From Hypericibacter adhaerens (lineage in GTDB: Bacteria; Pseudomonadota; Alphaproteobacteria; Dongiales; Dongiaceae), in contig NZ_CP042582.1 in the NCBI RefSeq assembly GCF_008728835.1, forward strand, positions 310,001 through 374,000: a stretch of DNA of 64,000 nt, given 5' to 3'. A program made the position numbers and the translations under genes. Below, in pieces: positions 1 through 8,134 of the stretch (position 1 is the stretch's first letter; every line of letters starts with the position of its first letter). The notes below the pieces were generated by a model, which was not told the DNA's origin, ran no database searches, and saw only the letters and a list, made by a program, of their open reading frames with translations.

Positions 1-1428
1 GTCGATGATGGAACGCGGCGAGCGGTTGGTCTCGTCGGTCATCTTGCGCACCTCGCCCTTGGGCGAGACCGCGTAGAGCCCCATGCCGCCGACGCAGACC
101 TGGAGATGGCCCTCCCGGTCGAACGCCATGCCCAGCGGATGGCCGCCGATATGGGCGAAGATCTCGGCGCGCTTGTGGTCGGGCCCGTGGAACTTGACGA
201 TGTCGCCGTGCCGCGAGCCGCAATAGAGATTGTCGTCGCGGTCGAGGATCACGTCCTCGGGTCCCTCGATCTGGCCGAGCCCGATCACCTCGACCTGGCG
301 CAGCTTGTCGTTGAGCGCATAGGGCGAGCCGGAATCCGGCAGCGTCGAGGGCCGCGTCGGCAGGCGGAAATAGGTGGGCGAGACATAGAGCTTGGACAGG
401 ACCTTGTGCCGGTTCTTGAGCCAGCGCACGTCGATCGAGACCGCCATGAGCAGGATCAGCCCCAGCACCATGGAGGTGGCGCCGCTCTGGAAGCCCAGCC
501 GCACCAGCCCGTTGCTGACCAGCAGCACGATGATCGAGCCGAGGATGCCCTTGACCACCGAGCCGCGGCCGCCGCCGAGGCTGTTGCCGCCCAGCACCGC
601 GGCCGTGAGCGCCTGGATGTCGAGGCCCACGCCCGTGTCGGCGCCGGCGCCGCCGAGCCGCGCCGCGAAGAGGAAGCCCGCGACGCCCGCCAGGGCCGCC
701 GAGAGCACATAGGTCATGCAGACCGTGCGGCGGACGGGAATGCCGATATTGTAGGCGGAGCGGCGCGACCCGCCGATGGCGCTCACATGCCAGCCGAGGC
801 GCGAGCGGCTGAGGAAGATATGGGCGATGACGGCGATGACGATCGCCACGATGAAGCTGAAGGGCACGCCGAGCGCGGTGCCGTCGCCCAGATAGAACCA
901 GAGATCGGATTCCACATAGGCGCCGGCGATCTGCACCGAGAACTTCAGCAGCAGCATGTCCACGACGGCGCGGATCATGATCAGCGTGACCAGCGTCGTC
1001 AGGAAGGCGCGCAGGCGCAGATAGCCGACCAGGACGCCGTTCATGAGGCCGACCAGGCCGTTGACCGCGACGACGGCGAGGAAGGCGGCCCAGACCGGCC
1101 AGCCCAGGATGTTCATCGCGATCAGCGCCACCAGGTTGGCGAGCGCGAAGGTCGAGCCGACGCTGAGATCGATGCCGCCGCCCAGCATGACGATCAGCAG
1201 GCCGATCACGATCAGCAGGAACTCGCCGAGCTGGCGCGTGGCGTCGCTCAGATAGCCGATGGAGTAGAAGTCCGGGATGACCGAGCCGAAGATGCCGATC
1301 GTGATCAGCAGGAAGGCGAAGGGGATCAGGTTGTCGATCCATCGCTTCGCCAGGATCTCGCCCAGGAGATGGTCCGGCAGCAGGCGATAGCGCCACCGCA
1401 TCAGGGCATCGGTACCGGCCAGGGCCAT
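1..1428 (-). CDS. ABC sugar permease fused to SMP-30/gluconolactonase-like domain (3' end beyond window)
   Basis: The first 476 codons are seen; the gene runs off the left edge. Residues ~20-340 read as a ribose-type (RbsC/BPD_transp_2) inner-membrane permease, with many hydrophobic helices and the family motif GGGIDLSVGS near residue 90. After a linker, from about residue 375, the chain continues in frame into a six-bladed-propeller sequence of the SMP-30/strictosidine-synthase type (GPEDVILDRDDNLYCG, then GHPLGMAFD). A lactonase-like propeller tethered to a permease would sit in the periplasm or cytoplasm depending on topology, which I cannot settle. It is the third gene after permease 2645-3631 and binding protein 1507-2520. 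No ATPase is visible, so it may lie to the left. The ATG at 1428 was chosen because the permease starts soon after; its ribosome-binding site is weak. Confidence 0.85.
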   Translation of the reverse strand, partial: MALAGTDALMRWRYRLLPDHLLGEILAKRWIDNLIPFAFLLITIGIFGSVIPDFYSIGYLSDATRQLGEFLLIVIGLLIVMLGGGIDLSVGSTFALANLVALIAMNILGWPVWAAFLAVVAVNGLVGLMNGVLVGYLRLRAFLTTLVTLIMIRAVVDMLLLKFSVQIAGAYVESDLWFYLGDGTALGVPFSFIVAIVIAVIAHIFLSRSRLGWHVSAIGGSRRSAYNIGIPVRRTVCMTYVLSAALAGVAGFLFAARLGGAGADTGVGLDIQALTAAVLGGNSLGGGRGSVVKGILGSIIVLLVSNGLVRLGFQSGATSMVLGLILLMAVSIDVRWLKNRHKVLSKLYVSPTYFRLPTRPSTLPDSGSPYALNDKLRQVEVIGLGQIEGPEDVILDRDDNLYCGSRHGDIVKFHGPDHKRAEIFAHIGGHPLGMAFDREGHLQVCVGGMGLYAVSPKGEVRKMTDETNRSPRSIID

Positions 1429-1470
1429 GGGTGTCCGTCTCGAATGGCGGGAAGGGGAGAGCAGAAGGAC

Positions 1471-1493
1471 GAGGCGGCCGGACCGGCCGCCTC
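1471..1493 (-). terminator. GC-rich hairpin between binding-protein and fusion-permease genes
   Basis: This is a perfect 11-bp inverted repeat (GAGGCGGCCGG / CCGGCCGCCTC) around one base, and flanking GGA/TCC pairs extend it. It lies in the 78-bp gap between the stop of the binding-protein gene and the start of the permease fusion. There is no long T-tract, so it is more likely an mRNA-stabilising or partial attenuation hairpin than a full terminator. Confidence 0.6.
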
Positions 1494-1506
1494 TTCCCGG
1501 GGAAAT

Positions 1507-2520
1507 CTAACCCTGCTTGGGCAGGTCCTTCATGCTCCAGCAGGAGTCGGGCTTGAGCGTGTCCTTGGTCAGGATCTTGTTGGGCGTGTAGAGCGAGACC
1601 TTCATGGCGCCCGGCTTCAGGCCGCTCTGGAGCAGCACCTTGATGATGGCGCTCATGTCGGCCGCCTGCCGCGGCACGTCGAAGCTGACATACTCGTCGA
1701 AGCCGCCGCTCTCGAGATTGTCGCAGGCCATCTTCTCGCCGCCGCCGTTGGTGACGACATAGACCTTGCCGGTGAGGCCCGCCTCGCTGATCGCGGCCGA
1801 GCTGCCGAGCGCCATGCCGTCCCAGAAGCTGATCAGGCCGCAGAGATCCGGGTTCTGCTGCAGCACCGTCGCCGTCAGGGCGCGGGCCTTGCTGGCGTCC
1901 CAGTCGGCCGCCTGGTTCGAGACGACCTTGATCTCGGGATGCTGGGCGAAGACGTCGAGGATCGGGCCGATCTGGTAGACGCTGGTCGCCGCGGTCAGCA
2001 CGCCCTGCACGATCGCTACCTTGCCGGAGGTGCCGGAGCCGGCGCCGCACTTCGTGACGAGCGCGTTGGCTTCCGCATGGCCGACCTCGAGCCAGTCGGC
2101 GCCGACGAAGGCGTCGGTCGAGAAGGTGGAGCGCATGTTGACCTGGACGACGTAGATGCCGGCCTTCTCCGCCTTCTCGTTCAGGCGCGCATAGGACTGC
2201 ACGTCGGGATTATGGACGACGATGAGGTCGGGCTTCTCGCTGATGAGCTCGGTCAGCGCCTGGGCGCCGGCCGAGGTGTTCCAGTTCGGGTCGCGGATCT
2301 CGAAGCTGCCGCCGAAGGATTCGACCGTCTGACGGATGCCGCTGGCCCAGCCTTCGGCCAGGTCGAAGCCCGTGGCGAGGGGCAGGAAGGCGACCTTCTT
2401 GCCCTTCAGGGAATCGACGTAAGGGGCGTGGCCGGGATCGACGAGGCCGTCGGCCATCGCGGCCGACGAGCCCAGCAAGAGTCCCGCACAGAGTGCTGCG
2501 AGTATTCGATGACGCGCCAT
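1507..2520 (-). CDS. Periplasmic sugar-binding protein of ABC importer (Peripla_BP_4 type)
   Basis: The protein is 337 residues, the usual length for ribose/xylose-type binding proteins. A Sec signal peptide (MARHRILAALCAGLLLGSSA, cleavage near AMADG) is followed by a two-lobed type I periplasmic-binding fold: KKVAFLPLATGFDLAEGW, a DLIVVHNPD strand, and later GLISFWDGMALG and VYVVTNGG. The start is set by an excellent ribosome-binding site (AAGGAGGAG) a few bases upstream. It sits between two RbsC-type permeases in one minus-strand operon. The ligand cannot be read from the sequence. The neighbouring alpha-hydroxy-acid dehydrogenase and the propeller domain hint at a sugar, sugar acid or lactone. 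Confidence 0.9.
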   Translation of the reverse strand: MARHRILAALCAGLLLGSSAAMADGLVDPGHAPYVDSLKGKKVAFLPLATGFDLAEGWASGIRQTVESFGGSFEIRDPNWNTSAGAQALTELISEKPDLIVVHNPDVQSYARLNEKAEKAGIYVVQVNMRSTFSTDAFVGADWLEVGHAEANALVTKCGAGSGTSGKVAIVQGVLTAATSVYQIGPILDVFAQHPEIKVVSNQAADWDASKARALTATVLQQNPDLCGLISFWDGMALGSSAAISEAGLTGKVYVVTNGGGEKMACDNLESGGFDEYVSFDVPRQAADMSAIIKVLLQSGLKPGAMKVSLYTPNKILTKDTLKPDSCWSMKDLPKQG

Positions 2521-2644
2521 GGTCTCCTCCTTGTGACGGTCGACGTTCTCGTCGACGCGATTGTTGATGGGTCTGGTATGGTCCTGTCGGAACGAGGCCG
2601 GGCGACGGCCGCGCTGGCCTCCGCCATCCGCGTTCCGGCGTCTC

Positions 2645-3631
2645 TCAGATGTCTCCCTGCTGACCGGTCTGCTCGTCCCGCGGGTTGACGATGCTGTCCA
2701 CCAGGAGCGCCACCAGCAGGATGACGCTCTTGATCAGGTTCTGCAGCGTGAAGGGGAGGTCCATGATCGTCATGGCGTTCAGCAGGATCCCGATCAGGAG
2801 CGTGCCGATGACGACGTTGCGGATCCCGCCCTTGCCGCCGCTGAGCCCGATGCCGCCGACGACCACGACCAGGATGACGTCGTAGATCAGGGTCGAGTTC
2901 GCGACCCGCGTGTTCATGCTGGCGACGGCCGCCGCGGTGACGGTGCCGGCGATGAAGGCGATCAGGGACGAGATCGTGTACTGGATCACGATCATGGGTC
3001 GCGTCGGAATGCCGGTGATGCGGGCCGCGAGGTAGTTGTCGCCCATCAGGTAGAAGAAGCGGCCGGCCTTGGTGTAGCGCAGCAGCAGGAAGCCCAGGAC
3101 GCAGACGATCGCGAAGAACACGACCGCGATGGGGACCTGCGCCACATGCATCTTCCCGACCGCGCCGATCCAGGCGGCGCTGGCCGGCAGGTAGATGATG
3201 TCCTGGTTGAAGAGCTGCGACCGGCCGAAGCCATAGACGAAGGCGGCGATGGCGAGCGTCGCGAACAGCGCCGGCACCTCGACATAGGCGATGAAGAAGC
3301 CGTTGAGGATGCCGACCAGGATGGAGAAACCCGCGCCCAGCGCGAAGGCGGTCGCGACGGGCATGCCCTGGTCCGTCATGTAGAGCGCCCAGGCCACGGG
3401 GATGGCCATCGTCGCCACGATCGACAGATCGATGCCGCGGCCGATCACGACCACGGCCATGCCGACGCCGAGAATGCCGAGGACGGAGACGCTCTGCAGC
3501 AGGGAGAGCAGGTTCGAGGAATTGAGGAAGCCGGTCAGCGTCGCCGAGAACAGCAGGAACAGGAGGACGGTGATCGCGAAGACGATCCGCTCCTGGCTGA
3601 ACTGCCCGCGTGGAAGCAAGCCCGCCTTCAT
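2645..3631 (-). CDS. ABC sugar permease (RbsC-like)
   Basis: This is a 328-residue inner-membrane protein with 8-10 hydrophobic helices. It carries the BPD_transp_2 motifs: VVVIGRGIDLSIVATMAIP near residue 60 and VGGIGLSGGKGGIRNVVIGT near residue 260. It is the first gene of the minus-strand import operon and starts about 165 bp inside the regulator/operon divergent region. With the permease-propeller fusion at 1-1428 it would form a heterodimeric channel fed by the binding protein at 1507-2520. The cognate RbsA-type ATPase is not in the window. The N-terminus (MKAGLLPRGQFSQERIVF) is reasonable for the family. Confidence 0.9.
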   Translation of the reverse strand: MKAGLLPRGQFSQERIVFAITVLLFLLFSATLTGFLNSSNLLSLLQSVSVLGILGVGMAVVVIGRGIDLSIVATMAIPVAWALYMTDQGMPVATAFALGAGFSILVGILNGFFIAYVEVPALFATLAIAAFVYGFGRSQLFNQDIIYLPASAAWIGAVGKMHVAQVPIAVVFFAIVCVLGFLLLRYTKAGRFFYLMGDNYLAARITGIPTRPMIVIQYTISSLIAFIAGTVTAAAVASMNTRVANSTLIYDVILVVVVGGIGLSGGKGGIRNVVIGTLLIGILLNAMTIMDLPFTLQNLIKSVILLVALLVDSIVNPRDEQTGQQGDI

Positions 3632-3965
3632 CGCGCCGGCGCTCCGCTGCGGACAAGCGTCACGCCCGCGCCCTCCGCTGTCGCGGAGCTCGTCACGGCA
3701 AACGAAAGCGTGCGCCGATGCGGCGATACGACAAGCGTTCCTGGCAACGCTTGCTCCTCCCCATATCCAACTTGTGCGTTGGCTTCTTTTTGGTAATACT
3801 GGTCAGACCAGTACGACCACAAAGCAAATCCCGCTGTCAAGGGGCGGCGTGGCCGGAAACGCCGCGATTCAGACGCTTTGTCAAGGAACAGGATCTCCGC
3901 ATCGGCCGAATCCCGCGGACCGGGCGAGACGCATAAGCGCGTACGGCAGACAGAAGAGAGCCCGC
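3632..3965. promoter_or_regulatory. Divergent promoter region of the sugar-import operon and the GntR regulator
   Basis: This 334-bp gap lies between divergent genes. On the minus strand a TTGACA hexamer (plus coordinates 3835-3840) is a candidate -35 for the import operon. The matching -10 would fall on or next to the dyad at 3797-3813, so a repressor bound there could block transcription. No convincing gene is present; a 70-codon minus-strand ORF over this region has no recognisable features. Confidence 0.5.
3797..3813. promoter_or_regulatory. FadR/GntR-type operator dyad
   Basis: The 17-bp sequence TACTGGTCAGACCAGTA is a perfect palindrome around its central base. The core TGGTCnGACCA matches the known consensus for FadR-subfamily GntR regulators such as FadR and LldR. 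It lies between the import operon and the gntR-type gene starting at 3966, so that protein is the obvious ligand-responsive binder. Confidence 0.8.
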
Positions 3966-4718
3966 ATGTTCAAGCCCGTCACCCTGCCGCCGGCCCGGCG
4001 TCTTTCCGACGTCGTCGCCCGCCAGCTCGAGCATCTCATCGTCGAGGGCCGGCTTCAGCCCGGCGAGGGGTTGCCCTCCGAGCGCGAGCTGGCGAAGCAG
4101 ATCGGCGTCTCCCGGCCGTCCTTGAGAGAAGCGCTGTCGGAGCTGCGCTCGCGCGGCCTGATCGAGCCGGCGCGCAATGGCGGCGCCGTCGTGACCGAGC
4201 TGACACGGACCAGCCTGACCGAGCCTTTATCGCAGATGCTGGAGCGTCATCCCTCGGCGATCCGCGACCTGATCGAGATGCGCGACGTGCTGGAGGCGCA
4301 TGCGGCGGCGCTGGCGGCGGAACGCGCGACGGCGGCCGACATCCGGAAGCTCGAGGCCGCGCTGGAGGCGCAGATCAGGGGCCGCTCCCGGAACACCGCT
4401 TCGCTCGCCAAGCGCGACCTGGATTTCCATCAGGCCATCGCCCAGGCCTCGCACAATATCGCGATCCTGCATACGGCCCACGGGCTCACCAAGCTGATCA
4501 AGGTGTTTCTGCAGCGCGGCTACGAGATCATCCTGGCCGCCGGGGATGCCCGCGAAGGCAAGGCCGCGGTCGAGGCCCAGCATGCCGCCATCCTGGACGC
4601 GATCCGGGCCCGCGATCCCGAGGCGGCGCGGCGTGCGTCCCATGCGCATCTGCACCAGACCGAGCATATCTGGACCGGCGCCGCCGCCAGCCCGTCCCAG
4701 GCGCGCCGCCGGGCCTGA
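3966..4718 (+). CDS. GntR-family regulator, FadR/FCD subfamily
   Basis: The protein is 250 residues. Residues 10-75 are the winged helix-turn-helix (LPSERELAKQIGVSRPSLREAL, the hallmark of FadR-type GntR proteins). Residues ~95-235 are an FCD effector domain, all-helical with spaced acidic and His residues (LIEMRDVLEAHAA, RDLDFHQAIAQAS, EAQHAAILDAI) that normally bind a metal and a small acid. The ATG at 3966 gives the standard N-terminus. It is divergent from the sugar importer, and its palindromic operator lies 150 bp upstream. The alpha-hydroxy-acid dehydrogenase follows almost directly, so the effector may be a hydroxy acid or sugar acid. Confidence 0.9.
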   Translation: MFKPVTLPPARRLSDVVARQLEHLIVEGRLQPGEGLPSERELAKQIGVSRPSLREALSELRSRGLIEPARNGGAVVTELTRTSLTEPLSQMLERHPSAIRDLIEMRDVLEAHAAALAAERATAADIRKLEAALEAQIRGRSRNTASLAKRDLDFHQAIAQASHNIAILHTAHGLTKLIKVFLQRGYEIILAAGDAREGKAAVEAQHAAILDAIRARDPEAARRASHAHLHQTEHIWTGAAASPSQARRRA

Positions 4719-4797
4719 CGGAATCATGAGCCCGGCAGCGACCGCCCGGCTTGCCCGGGCCCTGCGGCGCTCCGGCTCCGAAGACACGGCGCGAAGC

Positions 4798-6000
4798 ATG
4801 GCGCTCGATCGGGTCATCAGCATCGCCGATCTGAAGCGCATGGCGCGTCGGCGCCTGCCGCGCATGGCCTTCGACTATGTCGAGGGCGGCTGCGACGACG
4901 AGGTGGCGCTCGCCGACAGCGAGGCCGCCTTCCGGTCCTGCCGGCTGATGCCGCGCTACCTGGTCGACATATCCCGGAAGGATCTGACAGCCAGTGCGGC
5001 GGGCCAGTCCTTCTCGCTGCCGATCGGCATCGCGCCCACCGGCAATGCGGGCATGTTCCGGCATGACGCCGACCGGCTCCTCGCCGCCGAGGCCAGGGTG
5101 GCGAACGTCCCCTTCATCCTGTCGGGCGCCAGCAACGCGTCGATCGAGGAGGCGATGGCGGTGGCGCCGGAACATTGCTGGTTCCAGCTCTATGGTACGC
5201 GCGATCCCCGGCTGGCGGAGGACATGGTCCGGCGCGCGCTCGGGCTCGGCGTGAAGGTGCTCGTCGTGACGGTCGACGTTCCCGTCACCTCGAACCGCGA
5301 ACGCAACCGGCGCAGCGGCTTCAGCCATCCGCTGAAGGTGACGCCCGCGATGATCTTCCAGGCGGCCACGCATCCGCGCTGGACGCTGGACTATTTCGGC
5401 CATGGCGGCCTGCCCTATATGGGGAACTTCCGGCCTTACGCGTCCGAGGGCGCGTCGCCGGCGCAGGTGGCCGACCTTTTCGTGGAGCAGTTCCCGCCGC
5501 TCACCCTGACATGGGCGTTCCTCGATCGCGTCCGGCAGCTTTGGCCGCGCAAGCTGCTGGTGAAGGGGATCCTCCATCCCGACGATGCGACCCGCGCGGT
5601 CGCGGCCGGTGCGGATGGGGTCATCGTTTCCAACCATGGCGGCCGGCAGCTCGACCGCGCGATCGCGCCGCTCCTGGCCCTTCCGGCTGTTCACGCGGCC
5701 GTCGGTCAGAAAGCCGAGATCATGCTGGACGGAGGCATCCGGCGGGGGTCGGACATCGTCATCGCGCGCTGCCTCGGCGCCCGCTATGTGTTCCAGGGCC
5801 GCCCGACCCTTTATGGCGTCGCGGCCGCGGGGCGCGCCGGCATCCGCAAGGCGCTCGAGATCTTCGCCCAGGAGCTGGGCACGATCCTGGCCCAGATCGG
5901 TTGTCCGCGGCTCGATGATCTGGGCCCGCAATTCCTCGCGCAGGTACCGGGCGTGGATCGGCAAGCCCTGCGTGGCACCGTCGCGGGTGCCGCCGGCTAA
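4798..6000 (+). CDS. FMN-dependent alpha-hydroxy-acid dehydrogenase (LldD/mandelate dehydrogenase family)
   Basis: The 400-residue TIM-barrel flavoprotein would oxidise an L-2-hydroxy acid to the 2-oxo acid. Visible family features are the N-terminal ISIADLKRMARRRLPRMAFD, the FMN-phosphate and substrate segment LLVKGILHPDDA, the catalytic-base motif SNHGGRQLD (His ~280), and the closing DGGIRRGSDIVIARCLGA. An in-frame ATG at 4726, 7 bp after the regulator stop, would add 24 Arg-rich residues. I prefer 4798 because family alignment begins there, but neither start has a strong ribosome-binding site. The gene is probably co-transcribed with the GntR regulator. The substrate (lactate, mandelate, glycolate or an imported sugar acid) is not decidable here. 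Confidence 0.9.
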   Translation: MALDRVISIADLKRMARRRLPRMAFDYVEGGCDDEVALADSEAAFRSCRLMPRYLVDISRKDLTASAAGQSFSLPIGIAPTGNAGMFRHDADRLLAAEARVANVPFILSGASNASIEEAMAVAPEHCWFQLYGTRDPRLAEDMVRRALGLGVKVLVVTVDVPVTSNRERNRRSGFSHPLKVTPAMIFQAATHPRWTLDYFGHGGLPYMGNFRPYASEGASPAQVADLFVEQFPPLTLTWAFLDRVRQLWPRKLLVKGILHPDDATRAVAAGADGVIVSNHGGRQLDRAIAPLLALPAVHAAVGQKAEIMLDGGIRRGSDIVIARCLGARYVFQGRPTLYGVAAAGRAGIRKALEIFAQELGTILAQIGCPRLDDLGPQFLAQVPGVDRQALRGTVAGAAG

Positions 6001-6005
6001 GGCCT

Positions 6006-6017
6006 CGCGCCGGCGCG
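6006..6017. terminator. Short palindrome between convergent genes
   Basis: CGCGCCGGCGCG is a perfect 12-bp palindrome in the 27-bp gap between convergent genes, followed by a CTTTCT stretch on the plus strand. It could be a weak terminator. The loop is unfavourable, so confidence is low. Confidence 0.3.
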
Positions 6018-6027
6018 CACCGTCTTT

Positions 6028-6492
6028 CTAGAATCCCAGCTCCGTCAGGCCGGGATGATCGTCGGGCCGGCGGCCGAGCGGCCAGCGGAATTTGCGTTCG
6101 GATTCGGCAATCCGCTGGTCGTTGATGCTGGCGAGCCGCCGGCGCATCAGACCCTCCTCGTCGAACTCCCAGTTCTCGTTGCCATGCGAGCGGTACCAGT
6201 TGCCGCTGTCGTCATGCCATTCATAGACGAAGCGCACGGCGATGCGGTTGCCGGCGAAGGTCCAGAGCTCCTTGATCAGGCGGTAATCGAGCTCGCGCTG
6301 CCATTTGCGGGTCAGGAAGGCCTCGATTTCCGCGCGGCCTTGGATGAACTCGGCGCGGTTGCGCCAGCGGCTGTCGGGCGTGTAGGCCTGGGCCACGCGC
6401 TGCGGATCGCGCGTGTTCCAGGCATCCTCCGCGAGCCGCGCCTTCTGCACGGCGGTCTCGGCGGTGAAAGGCGGCAGGGGTGGGCGTGCCAT
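6028..6492 (-). CDS. NTF2-like protein, DUF1348 family
   Basis: The 154-residue cone-shaped NTF2-like fold protein carries the DUF1348 signature: an N-terminal helix ([20 protein letters not shown]), [19 protein letters not shown], and the strand pair [29 protein letters not shown]. Length and motifs match the usual one-domain members. No enzymatic role is established for the family. It appears monocistronic, convergent with the hydroxy-acid dehydrogenase and followed upstream by the Dps-like gene. Confidence 0.85.
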   Translation of the reverse strand: MARPPLPPFTAETAVQKARLAEDAWNTRDPQRVAQAYTPDSRWRNRAEFIQGRAEIEAFLTRKWQRELDYRLIKELWTFAGNRIAVRFVYEWHDDSGNWYRSHGNENWEFDEEGLMRRRLASINDQRIAESERKFRWPLGRRPDDHPGLTELGF

Positions 6493-6548
6493 CGCGGTCC
6501 TCCGGTTTGGCCAATTGTCTCGATAGTAGGCCGATGCCGCGGCGGACG

Positions 6549-7049
6549 TCAGGTCCGGCGCGCCGCCTCGACCAGGATATGGCCGTGCCGGTCGGCCCTC
6601 TCCATCCAGACTTTCAAGGGAGGGCGAGGAGTCCCGGTGCTGCGCCCGCCGAGGACGGCATCGAGATCGTGGAGACAGGCGGCCAGCGCCACGGTTCCCT
6701 CATGGAACTGGTGCAGCAGCTCCCGCGGAACCGCCGGCATCTCCTCGGCGGCGGGCGGCCGCGCGATCTGATCGAGGCAGCGCAGTGCGATGCCGCCCAG
6801 CGTCTGGATCCGATTTCCCACGGTTTCGAGGGTCACGAGGGTCTGCAGGTCGCCCGCGTCGATCGCCGTCGGATGGTCGCGGAAATATTGCTCCGACAGG
6901 TACCAATGCAGGTTCTTGGTCTTGAGATAGAGCGCGGCGAGATCGGCCAGCGCCGAATCGAACGCCTTCGCGATGGCGACGACCGAGCCGGACCGGTCGA
7001 AGCGGGTGAATCCTGCCGACGGCCGTGACGAACTCTGTTGCGTGTGCAT
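6549..7049 (-). CDS. Dps/ferritin-like protein with altered ferroxidase residues
   Basis: The 166-residue four-helix-bundle protein is recognised by [12 protein letters not shown] (residues 41-51) and [12 protein letters not shown] (79-90), both typical of Dps. A strong ribosome-binding site (GAGGAG) precedes the ATG at 7049. In canonical Dps the ferroxidase site uses two His, an Asp and a Glu, in HW...HxxxD and xxxERxxxLGG. Here the first His (48) is present, the second position reads DHPTAID, with His shifted by one and Pro in its place, and the Glu of ERxxxLGG is Asn79. Iron oxidation may therefore be impaired while shell formation or DNA protection is kept. This reading comes from alignment by eye. 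Confidence 0.85.
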   Translation of the reverse strand: MHTQQSSSRPSAGFTRFDRSGSVVAIAKAFDSALADLAALYLKTKNLHWYLSEQYFRDHPTAIDAGDLQTLVTLETVGNRIQTLGGIALRCLDQIARPPAAEEMPAVPRELLHQFHEGTVALAACLHDLDAVLGGRSTGTPRPPLKVWMERADRHGHILVEAARRT

Positions 7050-7174
7050 GGGGCTCCTCCTCGGGCTCGCGCGTTGTGGTCCCAGGCTAGGCGGGACAGC
7101 CGAAAGAGGATTGCGTCCAGCCGCCGGCCGTTGAACGAATCGCGCGCGCCGGGGCCGGCCGGCGGGAAGGCCGT

Positions 7175-7957
7175 TCAGGGTCTGGGCGAACGGGTGTCGG
7201 CCCAGGCGACGCAGAAATCCGCGACCTGCTCCCAGCCGGGCTCGGTCAGGACCCAATGGGAGCGACGCGGCAGAAGGCGCAATGCGGTCTCGACCGGCGA
7301 GGCCAGATGGGCGCGAAAGAGGGCTCGGGTCATGTCGGGCTTGACGATGCGGTCTTCCTCGCCGCTCACCAGCAGCAGCGGTGCGCGGCGGGGATTGGCG
7401 AAATCGACGCCCGTCCCGATCCCGAGCGCCGCCTCGACCATGAGGCTCCGGCCGGTCGGCACCAGATAGCGCTCGCAGGCGGCGTCGCGTTCCGCCGGCG
7501 GCAAGGTCTGCGCGACGCGGCTGCGGAAGAAGGATCGGCTCAGAAGCGGCGTGCGGCTCCAGTCGCGCAGGGCCAGGATCGCGGTCAACAGGAACCAGGG
7601 CTGACGCGGGCCCGGCAGCGCATGACGCGGCGGCAGGGCGCCGATCCCGACGCCGGCGGCACCCAGGCCGCGATCCAGCAGCAGCTGGACCAGCAACCCG
7701 CCGAAGGAATGGCCGATGAGGATCGGCGGCGCCGGCAGGCCGGCGATGATGCCGGCGTAGTGATCGAGGATCGCGCCGACCGTCAGGGTCGCCAGCCGCG
7801 GATCGGGATGCCGCCGCTGCTCGGCCGGGGGCCGCCCGTGGAAGGGCCAGGCCGGTGCCAGGCATTCATAGCCGGCGCGCTCCAGCCGGTTCTGCCATGT
7901 CTGCCAGCAGGCCGACGAGGCGCCGGCTCCGTGGATGAGAACGACTGATCTCGACAT
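7175..7957 (-). CDS. Alpha/beta-fold hydrolase
   Basis: This is a 260-residue single-domain hydrolase. The oxyanion-hole strand is VVLIHGAGASSACW at residues 4-17, the nucleophile elbow is GHSFGG, the acid is probably Asp in SGEEDRIV, and the catalytic His is in RRSHWVL near the C-terminus. No signal peptide is seen, so it is probably cytoplasmic. The ATG at 7957 was chosen because the first strand follows directly. The substrate is unknown. It lies between the Dps-like gene and the two-component genes, all on the minus strand but with gaps of over 100 bp, so an operon is not certain. Confidence 0.85.
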   Translation of the reverse strand: MSRSVVLIHGAGASSACWQTWQNRLERAGYECLAPAWPFHGRPPAEQRRHPDPRLATLTVGAILDHYAGIIAGLPAPPILIGHSFGGLLVQLLLDRGLGAAGVGIGALPPRHALPGPRQPWFLLTAILALRDWSRTPLLSRSFFRSRVAQTLPPAERDAACERYLVPTGRSLMVEAALGIGTGVDFANPRRAPLLLVSGEEDRIVKPDMTRALFRAHLASPVETALRLLPRRSHWVLTEPGWEQVADFCVAWADTRSPRP

Positions 7958-8134
7958 GGCGGGCCCGTATATCCATGCCTCCTCGGAGGGAGGCATGCTG
8001 GCTCTCGTTGAAGCGCGGGCGGGCCGGTCGGGGCTTGAACGTTCCTGCGGTCGAAGGACCGAACGCGCCGCCGCGTCGCCGCTGCCATGACGGTGGTTTC
8101 CTGCGCCCGCGGATCGATCTCGAAAAGGTTCAGC

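Noticed and set aside
106-2688. 860-codon open frame on the plus strand
   Set aside because: It lies antisense to a permease fusion and a binding-protein gene with clear domains and a strong ribosome-binding site. Its translation is Asp/Arg/Gly/Ala-rich with no domain, as expected of high-GC shadow frames.
3628-3840. 70-codon minus-strand frame upstream of the permease
   Set aside because: It covers the operator and promoter zone and has no ribosome-binding site or recognisable sequence.
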